DNA from: Apostichopus japonicus
Taxonomy: Eukaryota > Echinodermata > Holothuroidea > Aspidochirotida > Stichopodidae
Assembly: GCF_037975245.1 (NCBI RefSeq)
Contig: NC_092561.1
Span: forward strand, 15,755,001 to 15,819,000
Length of the DNA: 64,000 bases
Direction: 5' to 3'
Shown: piece by piece, positions 38,504-51,700 of the stretch
How the letters are laid out: every line of letters begins with the position of its first letter
Position numbering within the stretch: the first letter of the stretch is position 1
Position numbers and translations under genes: made by a program
The notes under the pieces: model-generated
The model's database searches: none
What the model was told of the DNA's origin: nothing
What the model saw: only the letters and a program-made list of their open reading frames with translations

Positions 38504-38875
38504 CTACTTGGAGGTGGTGTACTTGGTGACAGCCTTGGTACCCTCTGAGACGGCATGCTTGGCGAGCTCACCAGGCAGCAACAGTCTGACGGCGGTCTGG
38601 ACCTCCCGACTGGTGATGGTGGACTTCCTGTTGTAGTGGGCCAAACGGGAAGCTTCGGCGGCGATACGCTCGAAGATGTCGTTCACGAAGCTGTTCATGA
38701 TAGACATAGCACGGCTAGAGATACCGGTGTCTGGGTGGACCTGCTTCATGACTTTGTAGATGTAGATACTGTAAGTCTCACGCCTGGTCCTTCGCCTCTT
38801 CTTGTCTCCTGGGTTGCGAGGTGCCTTGGACTTGGCGGCCTTCTTTGCTCCCTTTCCTGCAGCTTTTGGTGCCAT
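38504..38875 (-). CDS. H2B: Histone H2B, unit 3
   Basis: Third identical H2B. Like the one at 1950 it is divergent from an H2A gene that is broken, so H2B here has lost its partner on the shared promoter. Confidence 0.98.
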   Translation of the reverse strand: MAPKAAGKGAKKAAKSKAPRNPGDKKRRRTRRETYSIYIYKVMKQVHPDTGISSRAMSIMNSFVNDIFERIAAEASRLAHYNRKSTITSREVQTAVRLLLPGELAKHAVSEGTKAVTKYTTSK

Positions 38876-39239
38876 TTTGGACGTGAAGTTTTCGTTGCGA
38901 TACGGTAAGTAAAGCGATGAATGAATGAGTGTCCTCCACGCTGCGAAATGTATTTATGACAGATTTGATATCACTTCAGCGAAGCAGAAAAACTTCCCAT
39001 ATTGACAAAGCACGTGCTATGCATTGCACAGCACACACGAGCTGGCCAATCACAATGCGGAAGCTTTTCTTAATTCTTTCACGCATTGTACGATCAGGGC
39101 AAAGGGTGGCATAGAATCCCCTCATAAGGGCACTGTGCTGTAGCTTTAGAGTCCGGACTACTTGAATGAGAGCTTTCCGGCAGGCAAATCATTTCTTTGA
39201 TTCGTTTCAAGTCGAAAACATACCCAAATTTACTTCATC
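38876..39239. promoter_or_regulatory. Bidirectional H2B/H2A promoter, unit 3
   Basis: Same elements as 2322-2685, unchanged; only the H2A product of this promoter is lost. Confidence 0.73.
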
Positions 39240-39341
39240 ATGACTGGCAGGGGCAAAGGTGGTAAGGCCAGGGCAAAGGCTATTGCCAGAGAAATTTCCA
39301 GGGGCCTTTTGCCCGGCCACCAGGGGCTTATTGCCCTGTAA
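39240..39341 (+). pseudogene. H2A: Histone H2A, 5' fragment interrupted by second giant insertion (unit 3)
   Basis: Same break as at 2686-2787: 13 codons of H2A, the target duplication at 39273-39280, element from 39281, stop codon at 39339-39341. The 3' part would lie beyond the right edge of the window. Confidence 0.94.
39273..39280 (+). repeat. Left target-site duplication GCAAAGGC, insertion copy 2
   Basis: Same eight bases as at 2719-2726. The matching right copy is outside the window, so duplication at this site is inferred from copy 1. Confidence 0.75.
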
Positions 39342-39430
39342 AGTGGCTTTCAGGGGCTTTCTGCCCTAAAAAGTGGCTTTCAGGGGCCTTTTGCCCGCAG
39401 GGGCCTTTTGCCTTCAGGGGCTTTCTGCCC
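39299..39430 (+). repeat. Left-end motif cluster, copy 2
   Basis: The same six CAGGGGCYTTYTGCCC copies as 2745-2876, without change. Confidence 0.9.
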
Positions 39431-39743
39431 TCCCGTCGAGTCGTCGGCTTAAGTAGTCAGGCTCGTCCTAGGTCGAAATAATTAATTGCAATAATAATTT
39501 TTCATCCGCGACCAAGATGATGGCCAATTTCATGGTGTCCACCGGTGCCAAAAGGAGGATTAACGTCCTATTTTCGTATCTTGGTGGACATAACATTCCC
39601 AGAGACATAACACATTGTTTGTTTTATTAGATGCCCGATTTTGTTTATCACATTGTAACGGCATTCCTTAAATTAATGGTATTTTTGCGATTCTCCTAGT
39701 GCTTGCGTAACGGTGTTTCTGTGCAACGTATCTCTCGCAAAGT

Positions 39744-42700
39744 CACAGTAGAAGAATGTGGTCAGATTTTGTGCTGTAATTAGGTCCAATGGGGAAAAAT
39801 TAACACAAACCTGCAAGTTTTAGATAGAAAACAAAATTTATATAGATCGTCCACTATTTTATTCAACTGATAATGCGTTTTAACGTTACATTCAACCCAA
39901 TTCCTATCGCTCGATCTACAGGTGCTAATGCTGTTACTGTTATAGTACTATACATACGCAAGTATATCTCCCTAGGCATAATCATGACATTGGTCAGTTT
40001 TCGTGCTGTAATTAGGTCCAATGGTAATCAATTAACACAAACGTGCAAGTTTTAGATAGAAAACAAAATTTCTATAGATCGTCCACTATTATAATCTACT
40101 GATAAAGCGTTTTAACGTTGTATTTAACCCAATTCCATCGTTCGATCTAGAGGTGCTTATGCTGTGACTATGGTATATATATATATAGCACTATCTACGT
40201 ACGCAGGTATAGCTCCATAGGCTAAATCAAGATTTTGGTCAGATTTTGTGCTGTAATTAGGTCCAATGGTAATCAATTAACACAAACGTGCAAGTTTTAG
40301 ATAGAAAACAAAATTTCTATAGATCGTCCACTATTATAATCTACTGATAAAGCGTTTTAACGTTGTATTTAACCCAATTCCATCGTTCGATCTAGCGGTG
40401 CTTATGCTGTGACTATCGTATATATATAGCACTATCTACGTACGCAGGTATAGCTCCATAGGCTAAATCAAGATTTTGGTCAGATTTTGTGCTGTAATTA
40501 GGTCCAATGGTAATCAATTAACACAAACGTGCAAGTTTTAGATAGAAAACAAAATTTCTATAGATCGTCCACTATTTTAATTGACTGATAAAGCGTTTTA
40601 ACGTTGTATTTAACCCAATTCCATCGCTCGATCTACAGATGCTTATGCTGTGACTGTGGTATATGTGTAGCACTATCTACGTACGCAGGTATAGCTCCAT
40701 AGGCTAAATCAAGATTTTGGTCAGATTTTGTGCTGTAATTAGGTCCAATGGGGAACAATTAACACAAACGTGCAAGTTTTAGATAGAAAACAAAATTTCT
40801 ATAGATCGTCCACTATTTTAATCTACTGAAAAAGCGTGTTAACGTTGTATTTGAGCCAATTCCATCATTCTACATGTAGGTGCCTCTGCTGATACTTTGA
40901 TAGTACTATCTACGTACGCAAGTATAGCACCCTAGGTACAGTCAAGACTATGGTCAGTTTTCTTGCTGTAATTAGGTCCAATGGGGACCAATTAACACAA
41001 ACGTACAAGTTTTGGATAGAAAACAACATTTCTAGCGATCGTCTACTATTTTAATCTACCGATAAAGCGATATTACGTTATATTCATGTGGATTTCATCG
41101 CTCGATCTGCAGGTGCTAATGCTGGTAGTGCTATCTACCATAGCTTCATAGACATCATATATACCTTTGGTCAGGTTTTGGACTGTCATTAGGTCAAATT
41201 GGGAAACAGACAGCTCTCCATCATCAGAATTGTCTAAATAATCTATCTTCAACTACCCAGTATCATTCCAGACGTTTTACGTAATTATTTGGTGATGAAA
41301 TAAGCCAACTTGTAAAACACGACTACATCCACAGTGTGTAAATAGCCTATGCTCAGCATATCACACACAGTTATTTTGTGATGAGGGATAGAATTAGTCA
41401 AATAATTGACAGAAAAAACATATTTGGGCGAAATTCCATGCCTGGCAGTTAAAGATCACATATTTTCAGACTACCATGAACAATTTTAAGAACTTTAACT
41501 CTTCATTTTAAGGTTAATACTAGGCCACAAAGCAACCACACACCCTTCTATATTTTCTATTATGCACAAAACTCTCACTGCAAAAATCAAACATGCAGTA
41601 ACTCAACAGTGTAAATTAGAGAGTTCTGGACTAATTAACTTCTTTTCATGTTTCTTTATAAAGAAAAAATGTTTTTCCGCTCGCATGTACCTTTTGGGAC
41701 ATTCGAAATCATTTTTTCATGAAAAAATAAACAAAATACTGTACCATGTGTAGGACTTTAACATATAACCTAGCAGCACAGAGTGTGGTGCTCTTTTTGA
41801 GGGGGTATAGTTTCAGTCATTTCTACTACCCTAAATCATATCAAATTAACAAGACAGGTTTCATTTTGCTCTCTAGATATATATCCAAGCTCACATTTAT
41901 AGTTTCTGAAATTTTGATGAAATTTTTTATGAGAAAGCACTAAAAATACAAAACTGTAGCCTTCAGAATCAATGTAAGGTTTGTGTACCGTGGACACTAC
42001 AATACTCAATCATCTCAGTTTTATGGTGTAAATTTGTCAATTTTCAGACATAAACCATATGCTTCTGTTTATTTATCAAAGATTATATATCAGTGAGATC
42101 ACATGCACATTTTCAAGCATTTTAGCCTATTTCTTGATGAAGAAATTGGCAAAATGCTATACACTTACTAATACAGTGGTGTATAGTTCAGTTGTATAAG
42201 TCATTCTGTCATATATGAGGTGGTCTAGTTACAGCCCTGTCATTGATACCAAATCAGTTCAAATACTCCCGAGTGTCTACTCAGAGTCAGAAAACACATT
42301 TCGAAGATGAATTTCATTCATTTTAACAGTTTTGGTTGAATATTGTTTCTCAAAAGAAGGTAAATGCATGAGTGCAATCCTAAGGTTTTTACACCATTAT
42401 TCATTTCCAACATTATTACACCCCACTCTCTGCTAGTTTTAGTGTTAAAATTTGTTGTTTTTTTGCAAAAGCCTCCCTCATTTGTAGCATTAATGAATTG
42501 AAAGTATTTCTTAATTTCATTTCTACCTTTTATTGCAGTAAAAATGAGGATTTGAGAAAGAAATGGGACAAATTCTAGGCTTGACCAAATCCTCTGCATT
42601 ACTCGTAAAGCTCGTGTACAAAGACCGAAGAGCTGAGACTCTGATCATGTCGTCAGCTACAACTGGACTCGGGAAAACTTCTTCGCCTTAATTCCAGCAT

Positions 42701-45700
42701 GAATAAATCTATTGAAATAATACTTCCTATTGTAGAAAACTAATATTTCTACATGAAATTTGCTCAGAAGTTGTGGAGGACCGATATTTTGGGAGAAATC
42801 CTACTATCTATCGCTTCGTGGCAGCATGATTTTGCAACGATTGATGAAGGTATATGATGGTCGTTTGTACAAAAATGATCCTGCTGATGTAAAACACTTG
42901 CCATGATGTCATTCAAACGTACATTTTCAGATAAATTAAATTTGAAGTGGAATAATCCATGTTTTTTTAAAACGCTGGGATTTTCAACGTCTTGAACGCC
43001 AAATTAGGAAAGTAATCGTCCATTTGGTGAGCTATTCCAAACTTGACGAACTCTGTAGCCTACCAATTGACTACAACGTAACACACAAAAAGGTATACGT
43101 AACATCCTGACCTGTGTTGGCTTTTTGCTTCTCACTAGGTCAAATGACAAAGATTTACCCCAGGCAAATAATTTTTGGAAAGAAAACAAAGTTTTAAGGC
43201 TTCGCATACCTTTTTATATCACTGAATAAATGTTTTCACGATCAAACAAGCCATATTACTATGAATGTACTAGGTCAAAACATGTGTATTGGCCTTAGTG
43301 CTACAAACATACACAGTGATATCTGCATAGGTCCGTTCAAGACTTTGTTCAGTTTTCATGTTGTAACTAGGTCAAATCGTAGACCTTCGTCCCAAATAGG
43401 TAACTTTCGGACAGAAAACTATAATATCATGTTCTACACAAGTTTTCAAGTTAACGACAACATGTTTTGTGTTCAAATCAGCCCAATTTCAAACATGTAC
43501 TAAATCGAGGCTGGTCCTATAGACTGGTATAGGCCTTTATCGTACACGATAATAGCAATTGGTACAATCAAGATATTGGTCAGTTTTCGTGCTGTAATTA
43601 GGTCAATTGGTCAGTTATCGCCAGGAATAAGCTAATTTTCGATAGAAATCAATAATATTATGATCTTCACACGTTTTCAAGTTAACGACAACATGTTTTG
43701 TGTCCGAATCAGCCCAATTGCAAAAATGTACCAAATCGAGATTGGTCCTATGGACTGGTATAGGCCTTTATCGTACACGATTTTAGCAATTGGTACATTA
43801 AGCCTTTGGTCAGTTTTCGTGCTGTAATTAGGTTCAATGGGGAACAATAAACACAAACGTGCAAGTTCTATGTAGAAAACAAAATTTCTAGCGATCGTCC
43901 ACTATTTTTATCTACTGATAAAGCGATTTTACGTTAAATTCAACCCAATTCCATCGCTCGATCAACATGTAGGTGCCTCTGCTGATACTTTGATGGTACT
44001 ATCTACGTACGCAAGTATAGCACCCTAGGTACAGTCAAGACTTTGGTGAGTTTTCGTGCTGTAATTAGGTCCAATGAGGAACAATTAATACAAATGTGCA
44101 AGTTTTGGATAGAAAGCAAAATTTCTAGCGATCCTCCACTATTTTAATCGACTGAAAAAGCGATTTAACGTTATATTCAACCGGATTCCATCGCTCGATT
44201 TGCAGGTGCTAATGCTGGTAGTGCTATCTGCCATAGCTTCATAGACATCATATATACCTTTTGTCAGGTTTTGGACTGTCATTAGGTCTAATTGGGAAAC
44301 AGTAAGCTCTCCATCATCAGAATTGTCTAAATTATCTATCTTCAACTATCCAGTATCATTCCAGACGTTTTACGTAATTATTCTGTGATAAAATAAGCCA
44401 ATTTGTAAAACACGACTACATCCACAGTGTGTAAATTGCCTATGCTCAGCATATCACACACAGTTATTTTGTGATGAGGGATAGAATTAGTCAAATATTT
44501 GACAGAAAAAACATATTTTGGCGAAATTCCATGCCTGCCAGTTAAAGATCACATATTATCAGACTACCATGAACAATTTCAAGAACTTTAGCTCTTCATT
44601 TAAAGGTTAATACAAGGCCACAAAGCAACCACACACCCTTCCATATTTACTATTATGCACAAAACTGTCAGTGCAAAAATCAAACCTACACCAACTCAAC
44701 AGAGTAAATTAGAGAGTTCCGGACTAATGACCTTCTTTTCAGGTTTCTTCATATAGAAAACATTTTTTTCAACTCACATGTACCTTTTGAGACATTCGAA
44801 ATTTGTTCATGAAAAAATAACCAAAATACTGTACCATGTGTAGAACTTTAACATATAACCTAGCAGCACAGAGTGTGGTACTCTTTTTGAGGGGGTATAG
44901 TTTCAGTCATTTCTGCCACCCAAAATCATATCAAATTAACAAGCCAGGTTTCATTTTGCTCTCTAGATATATATCCAAGCTCATATCTATAGTTTCTGAA
45001 AGTTTGATGAAATTTTTGATGAGAAAGCACTAAAAATACAAAACTGTAGCATTCAGAATCAATGTAAGGTTTGTGTACCGTGGACACTACAAAACTCAAC
45101 CTTCTCAGTTTTATGGTGTAAATTTGTCAATTTTCAGACATAAACCATTTGCTTCTGTTTACTTATCCAAGAATATATATCAATGAGTCCTCACACAATT
45201 TTGAAAGCATTTTAGTCCATTTCTTGATGAAGAAATTGGCAAAATGCTATACACTTACTAATACAGTGGTGTATAGTTCAGTTGTATAAGTCATTCTGTC
45301 ATATATGAGGTGGTCTAGTTACAGCCCTGTCATTGATACCAAATCAGGTCAAATACTCCCGAGTGTCTACTCAGAGGCAGAAAACACATTTTGAAGATGA
45401 ATTTCATTCATTTTAACAGTTTTGGTTGAATATTGTTTCTTAAAAGAAGGTAAATGCATGAGTGCAATCCTAAGGTTTTTACATCATTATTCATTTCCAA
45501 CATTATTACACCTCACTCTCTGCTAGTTTTAGTGTTAAAATTTGTAGTTTTTTATCAAAAACCTCCCTCATTTGTAGCATTAATGAATGAAAAGTATTTC
45601 TTAATTTCATTTCTACCATTTATTGCAGTAGAAATGAGGATTTGAGAAAGAAATGGGACAAATTCTAGGCTTGACCAAATCCTCTGCATTACTCGTAAAG

Positions 45701-48700
45701 CTCGTGTACAAAGACTGAAGAGCTGAGACTCTGATCATGTCGTCAGCTACAACTGGACTCGGGGAAAACTTCTTCGCCTTAATTCCAACATGAATAAATC
45801 TATTGAAATAATACTTCCTACTGTAGAAAACTATTATTTCTACATGAAATTTGCTCAGAAGTTGTGGAGGACCGATATTTTGGGAGAAATCCTACTATTT
45901 ATCGCTTCGTGGCAGCATGATTTTGCAACGATTGATGAAGGTATATGATGGTCGTTTGTACAAAAATGATCCTGCTGATGTAAAACACTTGCCATGATGT
46001 CTTCCAAACGTACATTTTCAGATAAATTAAATTTGAAGTGGAATAATCCATGTTTTTTAAAACGCTGGGATTTTCAACGTCTTTAACGCCAAATTAGGAA
46101 AGAAATCGGCCATTTGGTGAGCTATTCCAAACTTGACGAACTGTGTAGCCTACCAATTGACTACAACGTAACACACAAAAAGGTATACGTAACATCCTGA
46201 CCTGTGTTGGCTTTTTGCTTCTTACTAGGTCAAATGACAAAGATTAACCCCAGGCAAATAATTTTTGGAAAGAAAAGAAAATTTTAAGGCTTCCCATACC
46301 TTTTTATATTACTGAATAAATGTTTTCACGATCAAACAAGCCATATTACTATGAATGTACTAGGTCAAAACATGTGTATTGGCCTTAGTGCTACAAACAT
46401 ACACAGTGATATCTGCATAGGTTCATTCGAGACTTTGTTCAGTTTTCATGTTGTAACTAGATCAAATCGTATATTGTCGTCCCAAATTAGTAACTGTCGG
46501 ACAGAAAACTATAATATCATGTTCTACACAAGTTTTTAAGTTAACGACAACATGTTTTGTGTTCAAATCAGCGCAATTTCAAACATGTACTAAATCGAGT
46601 CTGGTCCTATAGACTGGTATAGGCCTTCATCTTACACGATAATAGCAATTGGTACAATCAAGATATTGGTCAGTTTTCGTGCTGTAATTAGGTCAATTGG
46701 CCAGTTATCGCCAGGAATAAGCTAATTTTCGATAGAAATCAATAATATTATGATCTTCACACGTTTTCAAGTTAACGACAACATGTTTTGTGTCCGAATC
46801 AGCCCAATTGCAAAAATGTACTAAATCGAGACTGGTCCTATGGACTGGTATAGGCCTTTATCGTACACGATTTTAGCAATTGGTACATTAAGCCTTTGGT
46901 CAGTTTTCGTGCTGTAATTAGGTTCAATGGGAAACAATAAACACAATCGTGCAAGTTCTATGTAGAAAACAAAATTTCTATAGATCGTCCACTATTTTTA
47001 TCTACTGATAAAGCAATTTTACGTTAAATTCAACCCAATTCCATCGCTCGATCAACATGTTGGTGCCTCTGCTGATACTTTGATGGTACTATCTACGTAC
47101 GCAAGTATAGCACCCTAGGTACAGTCAAGACTTTGGTCAGTTTTCGTGCTGTAATTAGGTCCATTGGGGACCAATTAACACAAATGTGCAAGTTTTGGAT
47201 AGAAAACAAAATTTCTAGCGATCGTCCACTATTTTAATCGACTGAAAAAGCGATTTAGCGTTTTATTCAACCGGATTCCATCGCTCGATTTGCAGGTGCT
47301 AATGCTGGTAGTGCTATCTATCATAGCTTCATAGATAGAACATATACCTTTGGTCAGGTTTTGGACTGTCATTAGGTCTAATTGGGAAACAGTCAGCTCT
47401 CCATCATCAGAATTGTCTAAATTATCTATCTTCAACTACCCATTATCATTCCAGACGTTTTACGTAATTATTCTGTGATGAAATAAGCCAACTTGTAAAA
47501 CACGACTATATCCACAGTGTGTAAATTGCCTATGCTCAGCATATCACACACAGTTATTTTGTGATGAGGGATAGAATTAGTCAAATAATTGACAGAAAAA
47601 ACATATTTGGGCGAAATTTAATGCCTGGCAGTTAAAGATCACATATTTTCAGACTACCATGAACAATTTCAAGAACTTTAGCTCTTCATTTAAGGGTTAA
47701 TACTAGGCCACAAAGCAACCACACACCCTTCCATATTTACTATTATGCACAAAACTGTCAGTGCAAAAATCAAACCTACACCAACTCAACAGAGTAAATT
47801 AGAGAGTTCCGGACTAATGACCTTCTTTTCAGGTTTCTTCATAAAGAAAACATTTTTTTCAACTCACATGTACCTTTTGAGACATTCGAAATAATTTGTT
47901 CATGAAAAAATAACCAAAATACTGTACCATGTGTAGAACTTTAACATACAACCTAGCAGCACAGAGTGTGGTACTCTTTTTGAGGGGGTATAGTTTCAGT
48001 CATTTATAACACCCAAAATCATATCAAATTAACAAGACAGGTTTCATTTTGCTCTCTGGATATATATCCAAGCTCATATCTATAGTTTCTGAAAGTTTGA
48101 TGAAATTTTTGATGAGAAAGCACTAAAAATACAAAACTGTAGCATTCAGAATCAATGTAAGGTTTGTGTACCGTGGACACTACAAAACTCAATCTTCTCA
48201 GTTTTATGGTGTAAATTTGTCAATTTTCAGACATAAACCATTTGCTTCTGTTTACTTATCCAAGAATATATATCAGTGAGTCCTCACACAATTTTGTAAG
48301 CATTTTAGTCCATTTCTTGATGAAGAAATTGGCAAAATGCTATACACTTACTAATACAGTGGTGTGTAGTTGGGTTGTATAAGTCATTCTGTCACATATG
48401 AGGTGGTCTAGTTTCAGCCCTGTCATTGATACCAAATCAGGTCAAATACTCCCGAGTGTCTACTCAGAGTCAGAAAACACATTTCGAAGATGAATTTCAT
48501 TCATTTTAACAGTTTTGGTTGAATAATTTTACTCAAAAGAAGGTAAATGCATGAATGCAATCCTAAGGTTTTCACAGCATTATTCATTTCCAACAATATT
48601 ACACCCCACTCTCTGCTAGTTTTAGTGTTAAAGTTTGTAGTTTTTTTGCAAAAACCTTCCTGATTTGTACCATTAATGATTGAAATATATTTCTTAATTT

Positions 48701-51700
48701 CATTTCTACCTTTTATTGCAGGAGAAATGAGGATATGAGAAAGAAATGGGACAAATTCTGGCTTGATTAAATTCTCTACAGTACTCGTGAAGCACGTGTA
48801 ACAAAGACTGAAGAGCTGAAAGATCTGATCATGTCGTCAGCTACAACTGGACTCGGGAAAACTTCTTCGCTCTATATCCAACATGAATAAATCTATTGAA
48901 ATAATACTTCCTACTGCAGAAAACTATTATTTCTACATGAAATTTGCTCAGAAGTTGTGGAGGACCGATATTTTGAGAGAAATCATACTATTTATCCCTT
49001 CGTGGCAGCTAGATTTTCCAACGATTGATGAAGGTATACGATGGTCGTTTGTACAAATATGATACTGCTGATGTAAAACACAATTGCCATGATGTCTTTC
49101 AAACGTACATTTTCAGATAAATTAAATTTGAAGTGGAATAATCCATGTTCTTTAAAATGCTGTGATTTTTAACATCTTTAACGCCAAATTAGGAAAGTAA
49201 TCGTCCATTTGGTGAGCTATTCCAAACTTGACGAACTCTGTAGCCTACCAATTGACTACAACGTAACACACAAAAGGTATACGTAACATCCTGACCTGTG
49301 TTCGCTTTTTGCTTCTTCCTAGATCAAATGATAAAGTTTACCCTAGACAAATAATTTTTGGAAAGAAAACACAATTTTTAGGCTTCACATACCTTTTCAT
49401 ATTACTGAATGAATGTTTTCACGATCAAACAAGCCATATTACTATGAATGTACTAGGTCAAAACATGTGTATTGGCCTTAGTGCTACAAACATACACAGT
49501 GATATCTGCATAGGTTCATTCGAGACTTTGTTCAGTTTTCATGCTGTAACTAGGTCAAATCGTAAATTATCGTCCCAAATAAGTAGCTTACGGACGGAAA
49601 ACTATAATATCATGTTCTACACACGTTTCCAAGTTAACGACTAAATTTTTTGTGCTCAAATCAGCCCAATTGCAAAAATTTACTAAATCGAGGCTGTTCC
49701 TATGGACTGGTATAGGCCTTTATCGTACACGATTTTAGCCATTGGTACAATCAAGACTTTGGTTAGTTTTCGTGCTGTAATTAGGTCCAATGGGGAACAA
49801 TCAACACAAACGTGCAAGTTTTGGATAGAAAACAAAATTTCTAGCGATCGTCCACTATTTTAAACTACTGATAAAGCGATTTAACGTTAAATTCAACCCA
49901 ATTCCATCGCTCGATCTACATGTAGGTGCTTATGCTGGTACTTTGATAGTACTATATACATAGCCAAGAATAGCACCCTAGGTACAGTCAAGACTTTAGG
50001 TCAGTTTTCGTGCTGTAATTAGGTCAATTGGTAAGTTATCGCCACGAATGAGTACATTTTGGATAGAAATCAATTATATCATGATCTACACACGTTGTCA
50101 AGTTAACGACTAAATTTTTTGTGTTCAAATCAGCCCAATTGCAAAAATTTACTAAATCGAGGCTGTTCCTATGGACTGGTATAGGCCTTTATTGTACACG
50201 ATTTTAGCAATTGGTACAATCAAAACTTTGGTCAGTTTTCGTGCTGTAATTAGGTCCAGTGGGGAACAATTAACACAAACGTGCAAGTTTTAGATAGAAA
50301 ACAAAATTTCTAGCAATCGTCTACTATTTGAAATGACTGAGAAAGCGATTTAACGTTAAATTCAACCGGATTCCATCGCTCGATCTGCAGGTGCTAACGC
50401 TGGTAGTGCCAACTACCATAGCTTCATAGATATAGTCGATACCTTTGGTCAGGGTTTGGACTGTCATTAGGTCAAATTGGGAAACATTCAGCTCTCCATC
50501 ATCAGAATTGTTTTAGAAATGTTTTATGAACTACCCAGTACCATTCCAGACGTTTTACGTAATTATTTAGTGATGAAATGAGCCAATTTGGCAAACACGA
50601 CCACAACGACAGTGTGTAAATAGCCTATGCTCAGCATATCACACACAGTTATGTTGTGATGAGGGCTAGAATTAGTCAAATAATTGACAGAAGAAACATA
50701 TTTGGGCAAAATTTCATGTCTAACAGTTAAGATCACATATTTTCAGACTACCATGAATAATTTCAAGAACTTCAGCTCTTCATTTTAAGGTTAATATTAG
50801 GCCACAAAGCAACCACACACCCTGCCATATTTACTACTATGCACAAAACTGTCAGTGTAAAAATCAAACCTACACCAACTCAACAGAGTAAATTAGAGAG
50901 TTCCGGACTAATGACCTTCTTTTCAGGTTTCTTTATAAAGAAAACATGTTTTCCAACTCACATGTAACTTTCGAGACATTCGAAATCATTTGTTCATGAA
51001 AAAATAACCAAAATACTGTACCATGTGTAGAACTTTAACATATAACCTAACAGCACAGAGCGTGGTACTCTTTTTGAGGGGGTATAGTTTCAGTCATTTC
51101 TACCACCCAAAATCATATCAAATTAACAAGACAGGTTTCATTTTGCTCTCTAGATATATATCCAAGCTCACATCTATAGTTTTTGAAAGTTTGATAAAAC
51201 TGATTATGAGAAAGCACTAAAAATACAAAACTGTAGCCTTCAGATTCAATGTAAGGTTTGTGTACCGTGGCACTACAATACTCAATCATCTCAGTTTTAT
51301 GGTGTAATTTTGTCAATTTTCATAGATAAACCATATGCTTCTGTTTATTTATCAAAGATTATATCTCACTGAGATCACATGGAATTTTTCAAGCCATTTA
51401 GTCCATTTCTTGATGAAGAAATTGGCAAAATACTGTACCATGTATAGGACTTTAACATATAACCTAGCAGCAAAGTGTGGTACTCTTTTTGAAGGGGTAT
51501 AGTTTCAGTCATTTCTAACACCCAAAATCATATCAAATTAACAAGACTGGTTTCATTTTGCTCTCTAGATATATATCCAAGCTCACATCTATAGTTTCTG
51601 AAAGTTTGATGAAACCGATTATGAGAAAGCACTAAAATTACAAAACTGTAGCCTTCAGAATCAATGTGAGGTTTGTGTACCGTGGTCACTACAATACTCA